Shown in pieces: positions 8,074 to 15,605 of a stretch of 64,000 nt of DNA. The stretch is from Hahella sp. HN01 (GTDB lineage Bacteria; Pseudomonadota; Gammaproteobacteria; Pseudomonadales; Oleiphilaceae): positions 8,409-72,408 of the forward strand of contig NZ_JAHMIN010000025.1 in assembly GCF_018986435.1 (NCBI RefSeq), given 5' to 3'. Below the pieces are notes generated by a model. That model was not told the origin of the DNA. It made no database searches and saw nothing but the letters and a program-made list of their open reading frames with translations. Made by a program: the position numbers and the translations under genes. The stretch's first letter is position 1; each line of letters starts with the position of its first letter.

Positions 8074-8170
8074 ATCGCAAATTTTCCATCACTGCGCTCA
8101 GCAACTTTTCAGAACTGTTCTATGCTTTCATATGTACTGATAAGTACGTGTTAACGAAATGGCATACCTT

Positions 8171-8198
8171 GGGGCTGCGCAGTGCGGCCCCTTTCTTT
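8171..8198 (+). terminator. Terminator-like hairpin
   Basis: GGGGCTGC pairs with GCGGCCCC (one G-U) around a short loop and is followed by TTTCTTT. A TATGCT at 8121-8126 lies 45 bp upstream, so a very short transcript could start there. A perfect GTACT/AGTAC hairpin sits between them (8134-8147). Confidence 0.5.
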
Positions 8199-8268
8199 GA
8201 CCATCAACGTTGACGCAAGCAAAGGTTAGCTTAGTCGGTGAAAAAACTTTTGAGATCTGCTCAGACAG

Positions 8269-8287
8269 CGGGAGGTAGGGACGCCTC
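8269..8287 (+). repeat. GC hairpin with GGA in the loop, copy 3
   Basis: Stem GGGAGGT/GCCTCTC with G-U wobbles, hexaloop AGGGAC. It shares the GAGG-NNGGAC-GCCTC layout of copies 1 and 2 and has no T-run, so it is not a terminator. Confidence 0.45.
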
Positions 8288-8350
8288 TCCAGCTCATCAA
8301 ATACGTGATCCCGTCAGGTTCAATACGCCTCGCACTTCCTCAAATGAAAG

Positions 8351-8378
8351 CAGACATATAGCTCATATCATCTATACT
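8351..8378 (+). promoter_or_regulatory. Candidate promoter of the GGDEF gene
   Basis: CAGACA (8351-8356), 16-bp spacer, TATACT (8373-8378). This would give a leader of about 30 nt before the ATG at 8414. Confidence 0.42.
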
Positions 8379-8384
8379 TTTACC

Positions 8385-8395
8385 TACACGGACTT
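8385..8395 (+). promoter_or_regulatory. Possible RsmA/CsrA-binding motif in the GGDEF leader
   Basis: TACACGGACTT resembles the CsrA consensus RUACARGGAUGU, with UACA and GGA kept. It sits about 20 nt before the ATG, where binding could affect initiation. CsrA repression of GGDEF genes is known in E. coli; the link here is inference. Confidence 0.3.
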
Positions 8396-8413
8396 ACAAA
8401 AATTTGGGGCTTG

Positions 8414-10429
8414 ATGGTGGAATCCTCTTCATGCGCCAAAGTCAGTATTTCTATGCGACTAGCCAACTTATGGAAGCTGCCGCTTCCCCATCTTCTCGCC
8501 GAGGCGGATCAGAGCGGCGATTGGATCAAGTGCAATACATTATGGCGCCAGTACTCTGGACTCTCTGCGGCCAGCTCTACCGGTATGAGATGGATCGAAG
8601 TCATCCACCAGGACGATATCTCAGCGGTTCAAAGAGGATGGCGAATCGGTATCGAAGCAAAAAGCCCTTTCGAGCTGACGATGCGCCTGCAACGTTCGTC
8701 AGACTCGTCATATCGATGGCATGTTTGTCATATCGTTCCTCTCGACGATGAGCTAGGCGAAATTCCTGGCTGGCTCGTCTCTTTCACAGATATTCATGGC
8801 GGCAAATCGCAACAAGAAGGTGATCACTCCTCCGTCGCCAAGCTACAAAGTGAAAGAGAAGTGCTGGCGACCTCCAATGACTATCTGCTCGAAGTATTGC
8901 GTGAATATCGCGAAACAGAAATCAGGCTGGAAAAAGCAACCGAAAAGCTAAACCAAATCGTTGAAACCCAGTCCCATCTGTCTCAAGCAGAAATAGACAT
9001 GGCCGCCTTTACCCAGCTTGTGACCGACAAAATGCTGACTGTCACTCCGGCGACAGGGGCCATTATCGAGTTAATGGAAGGCGATGAAATGGTGTATCAA
9101 GCCGCAAGCGGCGCGGCCCATCAATTCGAAGGCATGAGGCTGAATTTACTCAATAGCCTGTCCGGCCTCTGCATCACTGACCGCAAAGCCCTTATCGCCG
9201 AAGACACCGCCACTGATCCCAGGGTGAACCATGAAGCGTGCAAAAAAATCGGAGCGGCCTCAATGGTGGTCACTCCCCTCTATGAAGAGGGTAACGTGGT
9301 GGGCGTACTAAAAATTATTTCCGACACGCCCTATGCCTTTGACGATGAAGATTTGAAAACGTTGGAAATGATGGCGGGCCTCATCGGCTCAGCCATTGGC
9401 CGCAAAATCAGGCTGCAGGAAAAGGAGGATTTATTACAGGCGAAGTCTCTGACGCTTATGCAGTTGGAGCAAGAAGTAGAGCAGCGGAAGCGGATTGAAG
9501 AGCGACTCAAAGCCAACGAAATGCGCACCCGGCGCATCATAGAAAGTTCTCATGAAGCCTTCGTCGCAATGGACGCAGGCGGCTTTATCACAGACTGGAA
9601 TCTTAAAGCCGAGGAAACCTTTGTCTGGACTGCGACCGAGGCGATCGGGCGTAAATTATCAGACTTAATCATTCCGACCGGGCTCCGTGAAAGACATGAG
9701 CTTGGCATGCGCAAATTCATTGAAACCGGCCAGGGGATCGTTTTAGGAAAGCGCCTTGAACTGCTCGCTCTCAATAAAAAAGGCGAGAAGTTACCGGTAG
9801 AAATCACCATTTCCGCCATTTCGGTACGAGAAAAATGGCAGTTTTACGCCTTTCTGCATGATATCTCGGAAAGGAAACAGACAGAGCAAAAGCTACGTCA
9901 TTTAGCTCAATACGACAGCCTCACCAGCCTGCCTAACCGCGCCTTATTCTATGACCGCCTCAATCAGGCTCTCGCGCGCTCCCATCGCAACGAAGCGCTG
10001 TTCGCCCTCATGTATCTGGATATCGACCGCTTCAAGTCGATCAACGACACTCACGGCCATGGCGTCGGCGACGAACTGCTGACCGCGTTCAGCAGCCGCA
10101 TCCAGCTAATTATCAGAGAATCCGACACGCTGGCCCGACTGGGAGGAGATGAATTTGTCATCATTGTGGAGAACATTGGCGACCAGGGCGACGCAGAACA
10201 CATCGCGCAGAAAATACTTTGGGCGATGAAGCAGGCGTTTCAACTCAATGAATTGAGCATCCAAGTGGGAACCAGTAATGGCGTCGCTCTACTACCCGCT
10301 CACGACGTGTCAGCGGACGATCTGGTCAGGATGGCGGATAAAGCGTTGTACTCGGCGAAGGAAGCAGGGAGGAATACCTACAGGGTATATGAAGAAACCG
10401 GTCAGGCGGCGGAAAAACCTCAACACTAA
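8414..10429 (+). CDS. PAS-GAF-PAS-GGDEF diguanylate cyclase
   Basis: 671 residues from the ATG at 8414, which has GGGG just upstream; a TTG immediately before it is in frame. It should condense two GTP into c-di-GMP in the cytoplasm. Domains: PAS about 28-128 (W.EVIHQDD, YRWHV, FTDIHGG), coiled coil about 135-195, GAF about 195-330, second coiled coil about 340-375, PAS about 375-488 ending HDISERK, GGDEF about 500-660. The active-site motif GGDEF is intact at 577-581, and RESD at 568-571 is a product-inhibition I-site at the canonical five-residue distance. No EAL domain and no transmembrane segment are present, so input is probably a soluble ligand or redox cue. It is monocistronic and preceded by the GGA-hairpin region, suggesting post-transcriptional control. 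Confidence 0.94.
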   Translation: MVESSSCAKVSISMRLANLWKLPLPHLLAEADQSGDWIKCNTLWRQYSGLSAASSTGMRWIEVIHQDDISAVQRGWRIGIEAKSPFELTMRLQRSSDSSYRWHVCHIVPLDDELGEIPGWLVSFTDIHGGKSQQEGDHSSVAKLQSEREVLATSNDYLLEVLREYRETEIRLEKATEKLNQIVETQSHLSQAEIDMAAFTQLVTDKMLTVTPATGAIIELMEGDEMVYQAASGAAHQFEGMRLNLLNSLSGLCITDRKALIAEDTATDPRVNHEACKKIGAASMVVTPLYEEGNVVGVLKIISDTPYAFDDEDLKTLEMMAGLIGSAIGRKIRLQEKEDLLQAKSLTLMQLEQEVEQRKRIEERLKANEMRTRRIIESSHEAFVAMDAGGFITDWNLKAEETFVWTATEAIGRKLSDLIIPTGLRERHELGMRKFIETGQGIVLGKRLELLALNKKGEKLPVEITISAISVREKWQFYAFLHDISERKQTEQKLRHLAQYDSLTSLPNRALFYDRLNQALARSHRNEALFALMYLDIDRFKSINDTHGHGVGDELLTAFSSRIQLIIRESDTLARLGGDEFVIIVENIGDQGDAEHIAQKILWAMKQAFQLNELSIQVGTSNGVALLPAHDVSADDLVRMADKALYSAKEAGRNTYRVYEETGQAAEKPQH

Positions 10430-10527
10430 TGCTTGACCGCCCCGTTAATGAGGAAGGCGGGAGAGTGTTCGTTGGCAGGCGCTGGGCTTCTACAATTTAT
10501 GGCTATCAAAGTGAAGCGGTTCAACTA

Positions 10528-10710
10528 TCACGCCTTACCATCCGGCCATTCATGCTTGATAACCATGTCAAGCTCGCGCCACAGCTCCTGAAGCAATTGT
10601 AATTGCTCCTCGCGTAATTTCTTATCCTTGTAATTAGCGGGCGGCTGCGCATCCAGGGCAAGGGTCAAGCGGTAAATATCGTCAATAATTGAGGATTGTT
10701 CCGACTTCAT
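10528..10710 (-). CDS. Small hypothetical protein
   Basis: 60 residues. The ATG at 10710 was chosen over one at 10776 because GGAG lies 6 nt upstream of it. The sequence is a charged helical protein (DKKLREEQLQLLQELWRELD) with no signal peptide or Cys, probably a short helical hairpin. Not recognised. It lies alone between the convergent GGDEF gene and the divergent periplasmic-protein gene. Confidence 0.6.
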   Translation of the reverse strand: MKSEQSSIIDDIYRLTLALDAQPPANYKDKKLREEQLQLLQELWRELDMVIKHEWPDGKA

Positions 10711-10834
10711 AGCCTTCTCCAAATCCGGATAACGATGACTCCCGGCAAGTCTTTCACGATCAGAGCGGCATTTCAACGGCTATTCAAAACGGGGACGATC
10801 TGAGCTTGCACCCGTCGGTTTCGCTAACGCCTTC

Positions 10835-10840
10835 TATAAT
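10835..10840 (+). promoter_or_regulatory. Candidate -10 element for the periplasmic binding protein gene
   Basis: Perfect TATAAT about 60 bp before the ATG at 10900; no convincing -35 at 16-18 bp. Confidence 0.4.
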
Positions 10841-10899
10841 GAGTTAAAGTGAGTGAGAACAAGCCTCACCGCAAACATTGAATTTTCGGGCGGAGCATT

Positions 10900-11889
10900 A
10901 TGACGAGACAGCTTGCGCTCACCCTGGCCTTCTTCCTGTTTATCGCCGACAGTTCGGCGCAGGCTATGGTGATCGCAGTCATCGGGAAAACCAAGAACGA
11001 CAGTTTTTATGTCGCGTCCTTTAACGGATGCCAGCGCTTTGCGGCGGCCTATCCTGATGTAACCTGCATTTATGATGGCCCCGCCGACTTCCAGGACCCC
11101 AGGTCGCAAGCCATGGTGGTGCAAAAAATTATCAGCCAGGGGGTCGATGGGCTGCTGATCTCAACCACGGATTCAGAGCATCTGGTAGAAAGAGCCCTGA
11201 CCATCGCCAAATCAAAATCCATCCCAACGATTATGTTTGATTCGGATTTGCTGCCGGAGCACCGCAGTTACAGGATGGCTTACGTCGGCACGGACAACGT
11301 AAATTTTGGCAAAGCGCTGGGCGACTACGCCAAGAAATATAAACGTCCGACAGGCATCACGGAATTCTGTATCCAAAGCGGTCATCCGACCACGCCGAAT
11401 CTGAATGAGCGTATCGAGGGCGTCCGTCTGGCGTTGAGTGAAACAACCTCTGCAAACTTCTCTAGCAAAACTGTGGGATGGAGGGAAAACAGCCGCTGCC
11501 CTCTCTATTCGGAGGGCAAGAGAGATACCGCCATCTTCCAACTGGAGCAAATGATAACGGCGTACAAACCTCCCCCCGTCATTATCGCCGTCGCGGGCTT
11601 TGCACAGTTCTCCCAGGACTACATTCCCCGCATCAAAAAATACGCGCCCAGAATAGCCAGCCATGAAGTTGTCATCATTTCCGCCGATACCGAGCCGTTA
11701 CAACTCAAAGCCCTATCAGAAGGGCTGTCTACAGCGAATATCGGGCAAAGACCGTTTGAAATGGGCAGGCTGGGCGCAGAGCTTCTGTACCGCTATATCA
11801 AACATGGAGAGGCGCCCGAAAAAGAGTTTTATCATCTCGACTACCACTACTGCACGCCGGAAAACCTTGAGTCTTGTATTGTTGAGTAG
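10900..11889 (+). CDS. Periplasmic sugar-binding-like protein (Peripla_BP_4 / RbsB type)
   Basis: 329 residues. An N-terminal signal peptide (MTRQLALTLAFFLFIADSSA then QA) sends it to the periplasm. The fold signature follows: IAVIGKTKNDSFY at the start of the first lobe, SQAMVVQKIISQGVDGLLIS, PTIMFDSDL, YVGTDN, and the C-terminal FEMGRLGAELLYRYI. These are typical of ribose/galactose-binding-type proteins. No ABC permease or ATPase gene is adjacent, so it is more likely a sensor ligand-binding partner or an orphan than part of a local transporter. GCGGAG before the ATG is a good ribosome site. Six Cys, including CIYDG and CPLYSEG, could form periplasmic disulfides. Confidence 0.88.
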   Translation: MTRQLALTLAFFLFIADSSAQAMVIAVIGKTKNDSFYVASFNGCQRFAAAYPDVTCIYDGPADFQDPRSQAMVVQKIISQGVDGLLISTTDSEHLVERALTIAKSKSIPTIMFDSDLLPEHRSYRMAYVGTDNVNFGKALGDYAKKYKRPTGITEFCIQSGHPTTPNLNERIEGVRLALSETTSANFSSKTVGWRENSRCPLYSEGKRDTAIFQLEQMITAYKPPPVIIAVAGFAQFSQDYIPRIKKYAPRIASHEVVIISADTEPLQLKALSEGLSTANIGQRPFEMGRLGAELLYRYIKHGEAPEKEFYHLDYHYCTPENLESCIVE

Positions 11890-11925
11890 GCTGGCCTCAG
11901 CGACACCATAAACAGCCTGCGCGAA

Positions 11926-12888
11926 TCAATGAGACGACACGTAATCCGCTGACTGATGAGCGGGTGGAATGGCGAAGTGGGCTTTCATGCGTTTTATTTC
12001 TTCTGCAGGCGGCAGGCCGAACAGTCGCTTGAACTCGCGATTAAATTGCGAGGGGCTTTCGTAGCCCACCGCGTAACTCGCCGCTGACGCGGTCATCGCC
12101 TGGCGCACCATCAGCATTCTGGCTTGGTGCAGGCGTACGGATTTAACGTACTGCATAGGGGATTGCCGCGTCATGTTTTTGAAGTGGCTGTGAAAGGTGG
12201 GCGCGCTCATACCTGCTTCAGCGGCAAGCTGCGTCAGATTGAGCGACTGCGCATAATTACCATGAATGCTTTTTAGCACCCGGCTGATCTTGCCAAATTG
12301 TCCCTGCATGGCCAGGGCTGAGCGAATCACTCCGCCCTGCTCTCCCGTCAGGAAGTGAAAGTAAAGTTCACGGAGTAGCGACGGCCCCAGAACCGCTGCG
12401 TCGAGGGGGCGACTAAGCGCCTGCAGGAATCGTAATACTGACGCTTTCAACGCATGGTTCATGGGGCTGGAGATCATACTTTCCGGGGCGCTGACGCGAC
12501 TCTCCCCCGCTCCATGATGCTCGATTTGCAGCATGAGTTCCGCGGCGACTTTGAAATCAAGATGGATATAGATAGCCAGGAGTGGATGTTCCGGAGAAGC
12601 GTCCGTTTCCATGGTGAACGGCACCGGCACTGACACCGCGAGATAGTGTTGCGCGTCGTAGATATAGCATTGATCGCCGAAGTAGCCCCGCTTGCATCCC
12701 TGACAGACCACCACGACGCCCGGGTCATAAAGCACCGGCGTGCGGGACAAAGGTCGATTGGAGCGCAGCAAACGCACATCGGGCAGCGGCGTCAGATTAT
12801 AGCCCTCATCAGGCGCCAAGGTCTGAAGACGCTCGACTATCTGTTGTTGCAAAGTTTGAGGGGGCTCGTAGACATCGTCCTGATTCAT
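11926..12888 (-). CDS. AraC-family transcriptional regulator
   Basis: 320 residues. The N-terminal half matches the AraC_N type (VLYDPGVVVVCQGCKRGYFG, YLAVSVPVPFTME), a cupin-like ligand/dimerisation domain. The C-terminal about 100 residues hold the double HTH (LNLTQLAAEAGMSAPTFHSHFK and ASYAVGYESPSQFNREFKR). This subgroup often controls a divergent oxidoreductase gene, which fits the short-chain dehydrogenase gene transcribed away from it. It is therefore probably a local regulator of that gene, with a small organic inducer unknown. A minus-strand TATACT at 12951-12956 is a candidate -10. Confidence 0.93.
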   Translation of the reverse strand: MNQDDVYEPPQTLQQQIVERLQTLAPDEGYNLTPLPDVRLLRSNRPLSRTPVLYDPGVVVVCQGCKRGYFGDQCYIYDAQHYLAVSVPVPFTMETDASPEHPLLAIYIHLDFKVAAELMLQIEHHGAGESRVSAPESMISSPMNHALKASVLRFLQALSRPLDAAVLGPSLLRELYFHFLTGEQGGVIRSALAMQGQFGKISRVLKSIHGNYAQSLNLTQLAAEAGMSAPTFHSHFKNMTRQSPMQYVKSVRLHQARMLMVRQAMTASAASYAVGYESPSQFNREFKRLFGLPPAEEIKRMKAHFAIPPAHQSADYVSSH

Positions 12889-13028
12889 TTATCGCTTTGC
12901 CACTCCACCATGATTTACTCACCACTCATAAGAATAGGCAATGATTTCATAGTATAAGGCCTAATTTCTATCTGGATGGCTCATTAATATGGCAATCCAC
13001 GCTAACAAAAGATCTAAGGAGCTTAACC
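12889..13028. promoter_or_regulatory. Divergent promoter region of the AraC regulator and SDR genes
   Basis: 140 bp, AT-rich. Overlapping candidate -10 elements face both ways at 12951-12958 (TATACT on minus, TATAAG on plus). AAGGAG before 13029 is the SDR ribosome site. No clear operator repeat is seen. Confidence 0.45.
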
Positions 13029-13862
13029 ATGTCATCCTCAAAAACCCTATTGATTACCGGCGTCAGCAGCGGCTTTGGGCGAGCCCTGGCGCAACAGGCG
13101 CTGGAAGCGGGCCATAAAGTGGTGGGAACGGTACGCCAGCCAGACGACCTGATGGCGTTTGAAGCGCTGCACGCAAGCCGCGCATTTGGCCGCAGGCTTG
13201 ACGTGACGGAGTGGGCATCCATTGACGCGGTGGTGGCGGAAATTGAATCGACAGTCGGCCCTATCGATGTCCTGGTTAATAACGCCGGCTATGGCCATGA
13301 GGGGTTGCTGGAGGAGTCCTCCATGGCGGACATCCGTCGCCAGTTCGACGTAAACGTATTTGGCGGCGTCGCCATGATTAAGGCGGTGCTGCCCGCTATG
13401 CGCCAACGTCGTCAAGGGCGCATCCTGAATATCACGTCCATGGGCGGTTATATTACGATGCCTGGCATCACCGACTACTGCGGCAGCAAGTTTGCCATGG
13501 TTGGCGTCTCCGAAGCGTTGGGTAAAGAACTGCGGCCATTCAATATCTTCGTCACGTCCGTGGCGCCGGGATCGTTTCGGACTGACTGGGCCGGTCGCTC
13601 AATGGTGCGCACTCCGCGCTCGATTGCGGATTACGACGCATCCTTTGATCCGATTAGAAAAGCGCGCCTGGAGAAAAGCGGTAAGCAGTTGGGAGATCCA
13701 ATAAAAGCAGCGGCGGCGATACTGCGTGTGATAGACGCGGAGCAGCCGCCGGCGCATTTGCTGTTAGGCAGCGATGCGCTGGAACTGGTGAGAGAGCAAC
13801 TGCAGGCGCTGCAGCGAGACATCGACGCCTGGGAATCGCTGACGCGCTCCACTGACGGCTGA
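13029..13862 (+). CDS. Short-chain dehydrogenase/reductase
   Basis: 277 residues, classical NAD(P)-dependent SDR. The Rossmann motif TGVSSGFG (residues about 10-17) binds the cofactor. DVLVNNAGYGHEG, the catalytic Ser in ITSMGG and YCGSK (catalytic Tyr and Lys) are all intact, followed by VAPGSFRTDWAG. An Arg after the second strand (GTVRQPDD) suggests NADP(H) preference. Substrate unknown; close relatives are annotated as oxidoreductases of small carbonyl compounds. A strong AAGGAG site precedes the ATG. It is divergent from the AraC regulator, which probably controls it (inference). Confidence 0.94.
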   Translation: MSSSKTLLITGVSSGFGRALAQQALEAGHKVVGTVRQPDDLMAFEALHASRAFGRRLDVTEWASIDAVVAEIESTVGPIDVLVNNAGYGHEGLLEESSMADIRRQFDVNVFGGVAMIKAVLPAMRQRRQGRILNITSMGGYITMPGITDYCGSKFAMVGVSEALGKELRPFNIFVTSVAPGSFRTDWAGRSMVRTPRSIADYDASFDPIRKARLEKSGKQLGDPIKAAAAILRVIDAEQPPAHLLLGSDALELVREQLQALQRDIDAWESLTRSTDG

Positions 13863-13888
13863 TCACGTTCTATTTGTACGACACGACA

Positions 13889-13972
13889 GGCTACTTGCCT
13901 GACGCATCAGGCTACCTACTTGGCGCACCAAGCTACCTACCTGACGCATCAGATTACTTGCCTGGCGCAACA
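13889..13972. repeat. Four tandem 21-bp repeats
   Basis: Units at 13889-13909, 13910-13930, 13931-13951 and 13952-13972, each a variant of GGCTACYTRCYTGRCGCAYCA. The length is exactly 21 bp in all four. In one plus-strand frame they read GYLPDAS-GYLLGAP-SYLPDAS-DYLPGAT and stay open to about 14040, but no ribosome site or good start is present. The array lies between the convergent SDR and DUF481 genes. Confidence 0.8.
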
Positions 13973-14006
13973 GGACCTGCGCAAGTCATTGCAGATCAGG
14001 TCCTGT
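13970..14006. terminator. Perfect 10-bp inverted repeat between convergent genes
   Basis: ACAGGACCTG (13970-13979) and CAGGTCCTGT (13997-14006) with a 17-nt loop. There is no T-run on either strand, so it is at best a weak bidirectional terminator or an mRNA 3'-end stabiliser. Confidence 0.45.
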
Positions 14007-14037
14007 CCGTCATCTCCGTTTCAATGCGCCGCCGCCA

Positions 14038-14925
14038 TCAAAACTTATAAGACAACGCCGAGGTGAGGTCCGCCTGTTTCTTATCCACGCCAAACTTGGG
14101 CTGGTTGTCGTAACTCACGTTGTAGCTGATGCTGACGGAGAGTCCATACGCCATGGGAACGGCGGCGCCGATCATGGAGCGGTAGCGATAGTCGTCGCTG
14201 TCTTCTTTATTCTGCGAGTAAATCACGCTCTGGGACAGACTCAGCGCTCCACCCATCAACGCGCAGTCAAAGGCTTCGTAGGCGCCGTAGCGCCAGCTTT
14301 CTTCGTGCGCATCTTCACCCGCCAGGATGGCGGTTTGCGAGTAGTCCTGGGACAGGTACACCGCGCCCGCCGCCGTGCTCAGCCGACAGGTCTTGGAGCG
14401 ATAGGGATAAAATCCCGGCGCCAGAAACACCTCATGCTCTCTGTCCACCAGTTGTATTTCATCAGTGGAATAACGATAGCCCGCCAGCAGGTAATAGCGC
14501 TCGGAGAAATTGTACTGCCAGAAGTTGTCGCTGCTTTTCTTGTCCGATAACACCTGGGGACCGGTCTCGCTGCGTTGGATCTGGTTATAGGTCGAGATGA
14601 TGTTCTTGGTTGTGGTCCAACTGGCTTCCAGCACATAGGTGCGGCTGTCGTAATCCGTCTGCCCTTTACTGGACGTAATGCTGGCGGAAGCGCCGATGGT
14701 CAGGGCGTCCGGCATATTCAGCATCTTCCTCAAGGGCGACTTTGTTTTGTCCTGGACGGACTGGGTTTTATCCTGGCCAGATTGGGTTTTATCCTGAGCG
14801 GACTGGGCTGTTGCAGTCGTCGTGGATGTTGAGGCGGACTCGTCAGCGACGACAAAAGACGAAAACATCAGGGCGAAGACTGGGAAAAAGACAGACAGAG
14901 AGGCGACGCCGGAGGAACTTTCCAT
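14038..14925 (-). CDS. DUF481-like outer-membrane beta-barrel protein
   Basis: 295 residues. The signal peptide (about 1-27, hydrophobic core ASLSVFFPVFALMF, cleavage near VVA) is followed by a low-complexity segment holding three seven-residue repeats (SAQDKTQ, SGQDKTQ, SVQDKTK). The rest alternates hydrophobic and polar residues with many Tyr, as in a transmembrane barrel, and the chain ends ALSYKF with the C-terminal Phe typical of outer-membrane proteins. The function of such proteins is unknown. It lies 140 bp downstream of the DUF697 gene on the same strand. The start at 14925 is supported by the signal peptide although the ribosome site is weak. Confidence 0.8.
   Translation of the reverse strand: MESSSGVASLSVFFPVFALMFSSFVVADESASTSTTTATAQSAQDKTQSGQDKTQSVQDKTKSPLRKMLNMPDALTIGASASITSSKGQTDYDSRTYVLEASWTTTKNIISTYNQIQRSETGPQVLSDKKSSDNFWQYNFSERYYLLAGYRYSTDEIQLVDREHEVFLAPGFYPYRSKTCRLSTAAGAVYLSQDYSQTAILAGEDAHEESWRYGAYEAFDCALMGGALSLSQSVIYSQNKEDSDDYRYRSMIGAAVPMAYGLSVSISYNVSYDNQPKFGVDKKQADLTSALSYKF
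14740..14802 (-). repeat. Three in-frame 21-bp repeats
   Basis: Units 14740-14760, 14761-14781 and 14782-14802 encode the three QDKTQ heptads after the signal peptide of the DUF481-like protein. The unit length equals that of the intergenic array at 13889-13972, but the sequences differ. Confidence 0.75.
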
Positions 14926-14956
14926 TGTTTTTCTTTGCTCCAGAGAATACCAGGGA

Positions 14957-14983
14957 GACCTGCGCGCCGGGCGCGCGCAGGCA
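14957..14983 (-). terminator. GC-rich hairpin between DUF697 and DUF481 genes
   Basis: CCTGCGCG and CGCGCAGG flank a 7-nt GC loop. It lies downstream of the DUF697 stop on the minus strand and within the leader of the DUF481 gene. There is no clear U-tract, so it may act as a partial terminator or leader structure. Confidence 0.35.
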
Positions 14984-15065
14984 TGTCCGCGGCGCGCGAA
15001 TGCACGCCGGGATAATATGCGGTCAGAGTGAACGCGTCAGTTCGATAAAACGATCAGCGTCCGGC

Positions 15066-15605
15066 TTACGCCTTGGCGGTGGCCGTTTTAGCGGTCTTGT
15101 CGTCTTTGCCGAGATTTTCCGCGTAGGCTTTGCCCTTCTCCAGTTCTTCCGCGTAGAACGCGCGCACCGCTTCAGGGTCGAAGTTCAGGAAGTTGCCGCC
15201 TGACTCAAAGTGCTGGATGAACACCCGCGCCAGCGCATAAGTGGAGGCGCCCGCCATAATCGCCACGCTGGTGGAGCCCAACACGGTGCCGATAACCGGA
15301 ATCACCTTGGTCAGGCTGGCCAGGCTCATACCAATAGGAACGGGAGCCGCAGAGCCGACCAGAGAAGCAATCAATGACTTACCGATGTCCTGGGAGAATT
15401 TGATCTCATAAGTCTTTGACATGCTGTGCAGCATTTTCAACTGCAGCGCCGTCAAACCGGCGAAATCAACTACAGGAATCGGCACCAGCCCTATGCCCAT
15501 TGACCCCAGCACGTACTTTCTGGTCATTGCGCGCACGCCCGCCAAACGCTCTTCTACATTCACTTCCGTTTCTGTTGTGTCTTCTTTAGTTGCTGTTGCA
15601 GCCAT
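15066..15605 (-). CDS. DUF697 family membrane-associated protein
   Basis: 179 residues. The central region matches the DUF697 pattern: GIGLVPIPVVDFAGLTALQLKML, then KVIPVIGTVLGSTSVAIMAG and STYALARVFIQHFESGGNFL. Two hydrophobic helices flanking the Pro/Gly-rich IPVV and IPVIG turns suggest membrane insertion of hairpin type. The N-terminus is Thr/Glu-rich and the C-terminus is a charged helix ending in Lys/Thr/Ala repeats. Family members often accompany GTPase or stress proteins, but none is adjacent here and the function is unknown. The ribosome site (GGGA) is weak. Confidence 0.85.
   Translation of the reverse strand: MAATATKEDTTETEVNVEERLAGVRAMTRKYVLGSMGIGLVPIPVVDFAGLTALQLKMLHSMSKTYEIKFSQDIGKSLIASLVGSAAPVPIGMSLASLTKVIPVIGTVLGSTSVAIMAGASTYALARVFIQHFESGGNFLNFDPEAVRAFYAEELEKGKAYAENLGKDDKTAKTATAKA

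Larger units (their letters stand above)
7565..8413. other. Long non-coding region with hairpin array and candidate small RNA(s)
   Basis: 849 bp without a convincing gene. From left to right it holds a minus-strand promoter, a plus-strand TATACT at 7703, a terminator-like hairpin at 7825, a second TATACT at 7890, GC hairpins at 7950 and 8058, a TATGCT at 8121, a second terminator-like hairpin at 8171, a GC hairpin at 8269, and a third TATACT at 8373 ahead of the GGDEF gene. A degenerate block (TTTTNAGANC-TG) recurs near 7874, 8105 and 8249, and hairpins recur every 99-125 bp. The region therefore looks like a degenerate repeat of a promoter-plus-hairpin unit. Open frames inside it are short and lack ribosome sites. 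Confidence 0.6.

Noticed and set aside
7986-8080. Possible Qrr small RNA (TGACCCTTGGGGT near the LuxO-like gene)
   Set aside because: The conserved Qrr core (CTAGCCAACTGACGTTG region) is absent and no sigma-54 promoter with correct spacing is present.
8160-8180. Sigma-54 promoter TGGCATACCTTGGGGC
   Set aside because: The distance from GG to GC is 11 nt, not the required 10, and the -12 element is poor.
13889-13972. CRISPR array
   Set aside because: The 21-bp units are directly abutting with no spacers and no cas genes are near.
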